A stretch of DNA of 7,203 bases from Verrucomicrobia bacterium UBA1727 (GTDB lineage Bacteria; Verrucomicrobiota; Kiritimatiellia; RFP12; UBA1067): contig DCIL01000037.1 in NCBI GenBank assembly GCA_002315875.1, forward strand, positions 1-7,203, given 5' to 3'. The notes below the pieces were generated by a model that saw only the letters and a program-made list of their open reading frames with translations, did no database searches and was not told where the DNA came from. Every line of letters starts with the position of its first letter. Positions within the stretch are counted from its first letter, which is position 1. This document shows, piece after piece, positions 1 to 5,841 of this stretch. A program made the position numbers and the translations under genes.

Positions 1-23
1 TCACGACATTGTACAACTTTCCC

Positions 24-64
24 CACGTCTGCGGGGTGCCCTCTTCCACCGCAGACGTGTTTTT
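24..64 (+). terminator. Intrinsic (rho-independent) terminator of an upstream unit
   Basis: An 11-bp perfect inverted repeat (CACGTCTGCGG at 24-34, CCGCAGACGTG at 49-59) encloses a 14-base loop and is followed at once by five T residues (60-64). This is the classic shape of an intrinsic terminator for transcription moving along the + strand. The reverse direction lacks a T-run, so it looks one-way. It most likely ends a gene lying left of the window, since positions 1-23 show no stop codon in any + frame. Its T-tract runs directly into the promoter of the next unit. Confidence 0.85.
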
Positions 65-72
65 GATATAAT
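64..72 (+). promoter_or_regulatory. Extended -10 promoter for the rng-lptD-lpxK operon
   Basis: A perfect TATAAT lies at 67-72, preceded by TG plus one base (64-66), giving an extended -10 element of sigma-70 type. The -35 position, around 43-49, falls in the loop end of the terminator hairpin and matches the consensus poorly (TTCCAC or CTTCCA), so recognition probably rests on the extended -10. Transcription would start near 79, leaving a leader of about 42 AT-rich bases. A 10-bp palindrome, TAAAATTTTA, spans 77-86 at the predicted start. It could be an operator or simply a chance product of AT richness. Confidence 0.65.
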
Positions 73-121
73 ATCGTAAAATTTTATAACCATTTAATGC
101 TTTTAAGGAATTTAACAAGAG

Positions 122-1705
122 ATGAATCTGTTTGGCTGGTTGAAGCGCTCCAAGATGAAGCGCGAGATTATCATTAATGCAGAGCGACTTGAGACCCGTG
201 TCGCCATTATGGAGAATGGACGGCTTGAGGAGTTCATGGTCGAGCATGACGAAGACGAGCGACTTGTCGGCAGTGTCTTCAAGGGACGAGTCCAGAATCT
301 CCAGAACGACCTGCAGGCCGCCTTCATTGACATCGGACTTGAGAAGAATGCGTTCCTCCATTATTGGGACCTGACGCCCGATGCGGATGCGCTTTTGGAC
401 GATGACGACGAGCCTCGGCAGCATCAGAAGGGCGGGCGTAAGGCGAACCGGCTTTCGGATGAGGAGATCGCCAAGCGTTTCCCGATCGGCTCGGAGATCA
501 TCGTCCAGGTGACGAAGGGGCCGATCTCGACCAAGGGTCCGCGAGTCACCGCCAACCTTTCGATTCCCGGACGCTATCTCGTGATGATGCCCGGCACGAA
601 GATCCGCGGGGTGTCCAAGAAGATCGGCGATGCCCAGGAGCGCAAGCGTCTGAAGAAGATACTCGATCGCCTGCCGCTTCCCGAGAACGTGGGAGTGGTG
701 GTGCGTACCGTCGGTGCCGGGGCGTCTGCGCGTGCTTTCGCGCGTGACCTTCGCGGGGTGTTGTCGGTCTGGAACGAGATGCAGGGCAACGTCAAGAATC
801 TGCGCACTCCCTGCTGCATCTTCCAGGAGCCGGATCTCTGCGAGCGGGTCATCCGCGATTGGCTTACGGAAGACGTGGATGCGATCGTCATCGACGATCC
901 GAAGCGTTTCGAGCTCATGCGCGATGTCGCCTCGCGCATTTCGCGTCGCGCGAAGTCGAAGATTCATCGCTATGACGGACTCAAGGGCGTCTTCGATCAT
1001 TACGGAATCGAGCATCAGCTTCGGGATGCTTTTTCGCGTCAGGTTCCGCTCAAGTCAGGTGGATATCTCGTCATCGATGAAACCGAAGCGCTCATTGCGG
1101 TCGACGTCAATACGGGGCATTACAAGGGCAAGGGAAGCCAGGAGGACGCCATCCGTGAGGTCAACCTCGAGGCCGTAGAGGAAGTGGCGCGGCAACTGCG
1201 GTTGCGCAATATCGGCGGTCTCGTCATTCTCGATCTCATCGACATGAAGTCCAGAAAGCATCAGCGCGAGGTCGTGCGAAAGCTCAAGGATGCGCTCAAG
1301 CGCGACCGCGCCCGCACGAATGTGTTGGAGATCAGCGAGCTTGGACTCCTTGAGATGTCCCGTCAGCGCCAGGACTCGTCCATTCTTTCCCAACTTACGT
1401 CGACGTGTCCGTATTGCAAGGGCCACGGACTCGTCAAGTCCCCGCTCGCGGTTTCGATCGAGATTCAGCGCGCGCTGATCGGACTTCTCAAGCGGGCTGA
1501 GGTTGAAAAGAAGCCGTTCGAGCCCAAGATCGTCATTGCCCCGCAGGTGATGCAGCGTCTGCGTACCGAGGACTCGAAGATCCTCGCGCAATTGCAGAAG
1601 GATTTCAATACCCGTCTCACATTCGTTTCCGAACTTCATCGGCATCCGGAATCGTTCTCGATTCTTGACGCCGCCACCTCGCAAAGCCTATTCACACAGT
1701 CATGA
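122..1705 (+). CDS. rng: Ribonuclease G/E family endoribonuclease
   Basis: This 527-residue protein is a single-strand-specific, Mg-dependent endoribonuclease of the kind that processes rRNA and starts mRNA decay in the cytoplasm. An S1 RNA-binding domain covers about 45-130, followed by the RNase H-like/5'-sensor region and the DNase I-like catalytic domain. The metal-binding aspartates are D328 (IAVDVNTG) and D371 (VILDLIDM). C429 and C432 (CPYCKGHG) form the Zn-link half-site used for dimerisation. All four sit exactly 25 residues after E. coli RNase E D303, D346, C404 and C407. There is no long scaffold tail, so the length is RNase G-like. Two additions stand out: an N-terminal MNLFGWLKRSK before the usual MKREIIINAE start, and a charged insert at about 86-111 with four consecutive Asp. 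I chose the ATG at 122 because AAGGA (105-109) precedes it, although 12 bases away; the in-frame ATG at 155 has no such site. Its stop overlaps the lptD start. Confidence 0.95.
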   Translation: MNLFGWLKRSKMKREIIINAERLETRVAIMENGRLEEFMVEHDEDERLVGSVFKGRVQNLQNDLQAAFIDIGLEKNAFLHYWDLTPDADALLDDDDEPRQHQKGGRKANRLSDEEIAKRFPIGSEIIVQVTKGPISTKGPRVTANLSIPGRYLVMMPGTKIRGVSKKIGDAQERKRLKKILDRLPLPENVGVVVRTVGAGASARAFARDLRGVLSVWNEMQGNVKNLRTPCCIFQEPDLCERVIRDWLTEDVDAIVIDDPKRFELMRDVASRISRRAKSKIHRYDGLKGVFDHYGIEHQLRDAFSRQVPLKSGGYLVIDETEALIAVDVNTGHYKGKGSQEDAIREVNLEAVEEVARQLRLRNIGGLVILDLIDMKSRKHQREVVRKLKDALKRDRARTNVLEISELGLLEMSRQRQDSSILSQLTSTCPYCKGHGLVKSPLAVSIEIQRALIGLLKRAEVEKKPFEPKIVIAPQVMQRLRTEDSKILAQLQKDFNTRLTFVSELHRHPESFSILDAATSQSLFTQS

Positions 1706-3888
1706 GCATTCTTGCCGTATTCTGTCTTCTTGCCGAGACGATGACGATTACCGCCGATCGTGTCGCTGCCGATAATGTCACCAAGGCCTTCACCGCCACT
1801 GGACACGTCCATGCGACGGTCGGCGTGATGTCCGTCAAGGGCGAAAGCGCCACCCGCGATGCCGAAGGCCTTGCCATTTTCTCCGATCCGACTTCGGCCA
1901 CGACGTGCACGAACGACACGTGCCTTTCCGAAGGCCGCATCTGTCACTGGCGGGTTGCCGGTGAGATCGAGTATAAGCAGGAGGATTACGTTATCCTTCG
2001 CAATGCGTGGCTCCATTACTACGAGATTCCGTGCTTCTATCTGCCGTATCTCTACTATCCGCTGAATACCGACTGCGGGTTCAGCTGGATGCCCGGTTAC
2101 ATCGGCACGTGGGGTGCGTTCCTCCTGACCAAGTATGCGTACAACATCGCCGGCGATCCCCATCATCAGGACAATACCTGGTGGCTCAAGGGTGATACTC
2201 GCCTTGACCTTCGTTACAAGCAGGGCGTGGCGTTCGGCGAGGACCTCTCCTGGAATCTTGGTGATTTCGGTGCTGGCAAGTTCCAGTTCTACTATGCGTG
2301 GGATAATTACGCCGAACGGAAGTACAATGTTGGCGGCACCGGCTACAATTCCGGTAACTGGGGCTCGCTCGTTGACCGCAACCGTTACGGAATCGGATTC
2401 GAGCATCGCTGGGAGGCGACCGAACGTGATATCGTGAGCGTCCGCGGCAATTACTATTCCGACTCCTACTTCCGGCAGGATTTCTATCGCAAGTCGCTCT
2501 TCGATCTCAAGACCCAGTATCTTTCGTATGAGAACAACGGTGTTTTCTGGGAGCATCTTGAGAACGCCTGGTCGTTCGGTGTCGAGGCGTCCGGTCGTCT
2601 CAACAAGTTCTATTCGATGACCGATCGTCTGCCTGAGGTCTATCTTGACGTCAATCCGGTTCAGGTGTTCGGCCTTCCGATCAATTACGAGACCGAGAAC
2701 CGCGTTGGCTGGCTCCGTCGCAATCCGGCCGAGTACGGCAATGGCGATCCGAATAACGCTTACTCCTTCCAGCCGGGACCTTGGGCGGAATACGATTCCA
2801 TGCGTCTTGACACCTATCACCGCTTCACTGCGCCGTTCAAGTCCTTCGAAGAGACGCTGTCCGTAGTGCCGCGTCTGGCTTATCGCGGTACCGGCTGGTC
2901 GCAGTCCGGTTTTGACAATCTCAACGGGCAGACCAAGGCCGGCGAGGCGGGCAGCGCCTTCCGTTCCATCGGTGAAGTCGGTCTTACCTTCGCTGGACGC
3001 GGTGTCGGCATGGTGAACGACACCTGGCAGCATATGATGGAGCCGTATATGGACGTGCTGCTGCAGCAGGCGTGGTATCACGGAATCGGTGACGGGAAGC
3101 GTCCGTACGTTTTCGACAGCATCGATGCGTCGTCCACCTGGGAGGATCAGTTCGCCGGACGCTCCCGCAATCTTCCTTATTCGTACTACGGGTTTACTCC
3201 CGGCATGCGCAATGCCTGGAGCGAGATGGATGAGAAGGGCAATTTCCGCGAGTATCTCGATTTCGACGTGTATCTCGCCTGCCAGTTCAACTCCACCGAC
3301 TTCATCGGTGAGAACGAATCGCACAAGCTTGCCAAGCTCGGTCAGCCCAACTACGGCAAGTCCGGTCCCGAGTTCGCCCCCGGCGCGCGCCTGCGGTGGA
3401 GTCCCATCAAGGATTCGACGCTCGGCGTCCGCGGCGAATACGATTCGGACAACAACCGCATCGCCTATGCGCAGGTCGGATGGAATCAGCGGCTTTGCGA
3501 GGACTTCAAGTACTACGCGAACTACACCTTGCGCGATCACCGTTATTGGGACTTCTCGTCCTATCCGTATGTCGAGGGACAGATGAAGAGCGACGAGATG
3601 GACATGTCGCGCCTTCATATGGCGAATGTCGGTTTCGAGCATAAGATCTGCGAATGGCTCCAGTGGGGTCCGCACATCCGTTGGGATCTCCGCGATAATG
3701 AGCTTGATACCGTCGGCGCGTGGATCGACTACCTGACGGACTGCATCGGCTACCGGCTCATTCTTGAGTACGAAAACGAGTACACTCTCGTCGATGGCTA
3801 CAAGCGCGAGGACGAGTGGTCCATCGGTTTCTACATCTACCTCCGTGCCTTCGGATCCGACTCCGGCAGTGTGTTCATGGGCAGGTAA
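1702..3888 (+). CDS. lptD: LPS-assembly outer membrane protein LptD
   Basis: LptD is the outer membrane beta-barrel that, with its plug LptE, places lipopolysaccharide in the outer leaflet. After a short hydrophobic N-terminus (residues 1-11) comes a brief OstA/LptA-like beta segment (ITADRVAADN, about 15-60). Next is a Cys-containing hinge (C69, C74, C81, then HW) and the family hallmark RNAWLHYYEIPCFYLPYLYYPL at 100-121. The remaining 600 residues are rich in Tyr, Trp and alternating polar/apolar strands, as expected of a large barrel. At 728 residues it is near the usual size, but the periplasmic N-domain looks shorter than in E. coli. There are ten Cys; C681 in YLTDCIGY lies where E. coli has its C-terminal Cys pair, so disulfide bonding is likely. 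The ATG overlaps the rng stop as ATGA. No ribosome binding site is visible, and the nearest upstream in-frame stop (1666) leaves no common alternative start. No LptE gene is seen here. Confidence 0.9.
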   Translation: MSILAVFCLLAETMTITADRVAADNVTKAFTATGHVHATVGVMSVKGESATRDAEGLAIFSDPTSATTCTNDTCLSEGRICHWRVAGEIEYKQEDYVILRNAWLHYYEIPCFYLPYLYYPLNTDCGFSWMPGYIGTWGAFLLTKYAYNIAGDPHHQDNTWWLKGDTRLDLRYKQGVAFGEDLSWNLGDFGAGKFQFYYAWDNYAERKYNVGGTGYNSGNWGSLVDRNRYGIGFEHRWEATERDIVSVRGNYYSDSYFRQDFYRKSLFDLKTQYLSYENNGVFWEHLENAWSFGVEASGRLNKFYSMTDRLPEVYLDVNPVQVFGLPINYETENRVGWLRRNPAEYGNGDPNNAYSFQPGPWAEYDSMRLDTYHRFTAPFKSFEETLSVVPRLAYRGTGWSQSGFDNLNGQTKAGEAGSAFRSIGEVGLTFAGRGVGMVNDTWQHMMEPYMDVLLQQAWYHGIGDGKRPYVFDSIDASSTWEDQFAGRSRNLPYSYYGFTPGMRNAWSEMDEKGNFREYLDFDVYLACQFNSTDFIGENESHKLAKLGQPNYGKSGPEFAPGARLRWSPIKDSTLGVRGEYDSDNNRIAYAQVGWNQRLCEDFKYYANYTLRDHRYWDFSSYPYVEGQMKSDEMDMSRLHMANVGFEHKICEWLQWGPHIRWDLRDNELDTVGAWIDYLTDCIGYRLILEYENEYTLVDGYKREDEWSIGFYIYLRAFGSDSGSVFMGR

Positions 3889-3897
3889 TCATTCCTG

Positions 3898-5064
3898 ATG
3901 CGTAAGGCGCGGCAGAGCGGATTCGAACGGCTTGAAAACTACCTGGTCAAGCTGATCCAGGAGAAGGGTGCCGATCTTGATCAGCCCGGTTCCATCCGCT
4001 TCCTGCTCGCCACACTCAAGGGCTTCAGCTATGTTTTCCACTTGATCGTCTCGACGCGGTATCTGTTTTACCGCGTCGGATTCCTGAAGCGCTTCCCGCT
4101 CGGCGTGCAGGTCATTTCGATCGGCAATGTCACGGCAGGCGGCACTGGCAAGACGCCGGTGACCGAGATTTTCGCAAGGACGCTCGCCGCCCGCGGACGC
4201 AAGGTGGCGATTCTCTCGCGCGGATATCGCCGCAAGGAGGCGCCGTGGTGGAAGCGCATGCTGACCGGCATCGTCGAACCGCCGCTGGTGGTGTCCGACG
4301 GACGGCATGTCCTGCTCGATTCCGCGACCGGCGGCGACGAGCCGTACATGCTTGCTTCGAACCTGCCCGGAGTTGCGGTGGTTGTGGACCGCAACCGTGT
4401 CAAGGCGGGGCGCTACGCGGTGAAGCGGCTCGGATGCGATACGATCATCCTCGATGACGGTTTCCAGTATCAGAAGCTTCGCCATTCGATTGAAGTGGTG
4501 CTCGTCGACTCCACCAATCCCTTCGGCAACGGCAATATGCTCCCGCGCGGCATCCTGCGCGAGCCGGTCAGAAATCTCAAGCGGGCGGACATCATCTTCC
4601 TCACCAAGTGCCGCGGAGACGTGAGCGCGGTCCGTGAGGAGATTCGCCGTTATAATACGAAGGCGGAGATCGTCGAGTGCAATCATACGCCGAAGGTGCT
4701 GAAAGATGTCTGGAGTCGCGAGGAGTATCCGCTTTCCTGGCTTCAGGGCAAGACGCTCTGCACGCTTTCGGGAATCGCCAGTCCCAAGGGCTTCGAGAAT
4801 TCGCTCCGCCATCTCGGTGCGAAGGTCGTGTGGTGCGAGCGCTATGCCGACCATCACCGCTACGACTCCAGCGAGGTTCTTTACGCGCTCAACCGTTCGG
4901 CGGATATGGGAGCGGATGCGTTGGTGACGACAGAGAAGGATGCGGTGCGTTTCCCGCGTTTCGAGACCTCTCCGATCCGCTGTCTTTATCTCCGGATTGC
5001 CATCGAGATTCTCGCTGGTGCGGAAAATTTCGAGGATATCATCAAGCGGATCTGCTTCAAATGA
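3898..5064 (+). CDS. lpxK: Tetraacyldisaccharide 4'-kinase LpxK
   Basis: LpxK phosphorylates the 4' position of the tetraacyldisaccharide 1-phosphate to make lipid IVA, an inner-membrane step of lipid A synthesis. The family motifs are all present: the P-loop GNVTAGGTGKTPV (G76 onward, K85 and T86 binding phosphate), SRGYRR after it, GDEPYMLA, VDRNRV, the Walker B/catalytic DDGFQ at 186-190, YADHHRY at 316-322, and TTEKDAVRFP at 344-353. A hydrophobic, basic segment at about 33-62 is the expected membrane anchor. At 388 residues it is longer than typical members (about 315-330 in E. coli and Aquifex). The surplus is an N-terminal extension of roughly 30 residues plus a short insert with two Trp after the P-loop region. 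The start lies 9 bases after the lptD stop in the same frame. Only a weak AGG (3883-3885) precedes it, so coupling to lptD translation is probable. Its stop overlaps the next gene. Confidence 0.95.
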   Translation: MRKARQSGFERLENYLVKLIQEKGADLDQPGSIRFLLATLKGFSYVFHLIVSTRYLFYRVGFLKRFPLGVQVISIGNVTAGGTGKTPVTEIFARTLAARGRKVAILSRGYRRKEAPWWKRMLTGIVEPPLVVSDGRHVLLDSATGGDEPYMLASNLPGVAVVVDRNRVKAGRYAVKRLGCDTIILDDGFQYQKLRHSIEVVLVDSTNPFGNGNMLPRGILREPVRNLKRADIIFLTKCRGDVSAVREEIRRYNTKAEIVECNHTPKVLKDVWSREEYPLSWLQGKTLCTLSGIASPKGFENSLRHLGAKVVWCERYADHHRYDSSEVLYALNRSADMGADALVTTEKDAVRFPRFETSPIRCLYLRIAIEILAGAENFEDIIKRICFK

Positions 5065-5762
5065 AGACCATAGTCGTCATTCCAACTTACAACGAAAAGG
5101 ATAACGTCTCTGAGATGTCCGCGGCAGTGCTCTCCGCGCTGCCGACGGATGCGGAAGTGCTGTTCGTGGACGACAATTCTCCCGATGGCACCGGCGCGAT
5201 GGTGGACGCGCTGGCAGCGTCCGATTCCCGCGTCCATTGTCTTCATCGCGAAAAGAAGGAAGGGCTTGGTCGCGCTTATGTCGCAGGCTTTCAGGAGGCG
5301 TTGCGGCTCGGGGCGGACAAGATCATCCAGATGGACTGCGACTTTTCCCATGACCCGAAGGATCTGCCGCGGCTTGTGGCGGCGGCGGATGACGCTGGGC
5401 TCGTGATCGGCTCGCGCTATGTACGCGGCGGCGGCACGCCTGGCTGGCCGTTCAAGCGGCGGCTCATCTCGCGAGCTGGCGGCGTTTTCATCCGACTCGT
5501 TACCGGCATGCCGTTTCGCGATCCGACCGGCGGTTTCAAATGCTGGCGCGCCGAAACCCTGAAGACGATCGATTTCGCGACCGTCGCTTCGGCTGGTTAT
5601 TCCTTTCAGCTTGAGATGAATCACCGTACTTGGAAGGCGGGTGTCAAGACGGTGGAAATTCCGATTGTTTTCACGGACCGTCAGCGCGGCGTTTCGAAGA
5701 TTACGCCCGACATTGCGGTCGAGTCGCTCAAAATCGCCTGGTCCCTTCGCCGCGGTCGCTGA
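5061..5762 (+). CDS. Polyprenyl-phosphate sugar synthase (GT2, DPM1-like)
   Basis: This 233-residue protein is a GT-A fold family 2 glycosyltransferase of the dolichyl-phosphate mannose synthase type, which moves mannose (or glucose) from a nucleotide sugar to a polyprenyl phosphate at the inner membrane. Motifs in order: VVIPTYNEKDN (5-15), LFVDDNSPDGT (34-44), EGLGRAYVAGF (67-77), the metal-binding QMDCDFSHDP (90-99), GSRYVRGG (117-124), DPTGGFKCW (154-162), GYSFQLEM (179-186) and QRGVSKI (208-214). There are no C-terminal membrane helices, so it is the short, DPM1-like form ending in a basic LRRGR tail. The ATG at 5061 overlaps the lpxK stop as ATGA and begins the conserved first strand. 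An open frame extends upstream inside lpxK, but that part is out-of-frame lpxK sequence. A weak AGCGGA (5045-5050) may serve as ribosome binding site. The sugar and the acceptor pathway cannot be read from sequence; an LPS or glycoprotein role is inferred from the neighbours. Confidence 0.9.
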   Translation: MKTIVVIPTYNEKDNVSEMSAAVLSALPTDAEVLFVDDNSPDGTGAMVDALAASDSRVHCLHREKKEGLGRAYVAGFQEALRLGADKIIQMDCDFSHDPKDLPRLVAAADDAGLVIGSRYVRGGGTPGWPFKRRLISRAGGVFIRLVTGMPFRDPTGGFKCWRAETLKTIDFATVASAGYSFQLEMNHRTWKAGVKTVEIPIVFTDRQRGVSKITPDIAVESLKIAWSLRRGR

Positions 5763-5765
5763 TGA

Positions 5766-5795
5766 TTGACTTGCCGTTTGCGTTTATGCTAATAT
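5766..5795 (+). promoter_or_regulatory. Promoter of the GH2 beta-galactosidase gene
   Basis: A -35 element TTGACT (5766-5771, five of six consensus bases) is separated by 18 bases from TAATAT (5790-5795, four of six). TG plus one base (5787-5789) directly precedes the latter, making an extended -10. Transcription would start near 5802. The -35 begins only three bases after the stop of the preceding gene. I see no hairpin with a T-run between 5763 and 5841, so transcription from the upstream operon may also continue into this gene. Confidence 0.6.
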
Positions 5796-5800
5796 ACCGA

Positions 5801-5810
5801 AAATCGATTT
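5801..5810 (+). promoter_or_regulatory. Possible operator palindrome at the beta-galactosidase start site
   Basis: AAATCGATTT is a perfect 10-bp palindrome lying on the predicted transcription start of the beta-galactosidase gene. A repressor could bind here, as is common for sugar-induced genes. It is short and AT-rich, and no second copy is seen nearby, so chance is a real alternative. Confidence 0.25.
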
Positions 5811-5828
5811 CACAACATAGTTAAAGTC

Positions 5829-5834
5829 AAGGAG
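5829..5834 (+). promoter_or_regulatory. Strong ribosome binding site of the beta-galactosidase gene
   Basis: AAGGAG lies 7 bases before the ATG at 5842. It is the best Shine-Dalgarno match in the window and fixes the start. An in-frame TAG at 5818-5820 with no ATG, GTG or TTG between it and 5842 excludes a longer N-terminus. Confidence 0.85.
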
Positions 5835-5841
5835 TCCCGTA

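Noticed and set aside
1702..1728. Lipoprotein signal around C8 of LptD
   Set aside because: The residues before C8 (A-V-F) do not fit a lipobox, which needs a small residue directly before the Cys; LptD is a barrel, not a lipoprotein.
1636..3675. A 679-residue open frame on the - strand opposite lptD
   Set aside because: It has no recognisable domain, is dominated by Val/Ile/Arg/Glu/Gly as expected from the complement of GC-biased codons, and covers a well-supported lptD. It is a frame shadow despite its length.
3889..4857. A 322-residue open frame on the - strand opposite lpxK
   Set aside because: It mirrors lpxK codon bias and shows no motif; LpxK motifs on the + strand are complete.
4677..5060. 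Possible 128-residue N-terminal extension of the GT2 protein
   Set aside because: This part is the alternate frame of lpxK, rich in Arg/Ser/Cys and without domain signal. The GT2 fold begins at the ATG at 5061.
5763..5841. Terminator after the GT2 gene
   Set aside because: No GC-rich hairpin with a T-run is present; the only symmetry is the short AAATCGATTT palindrome, too weak to stop transcription.
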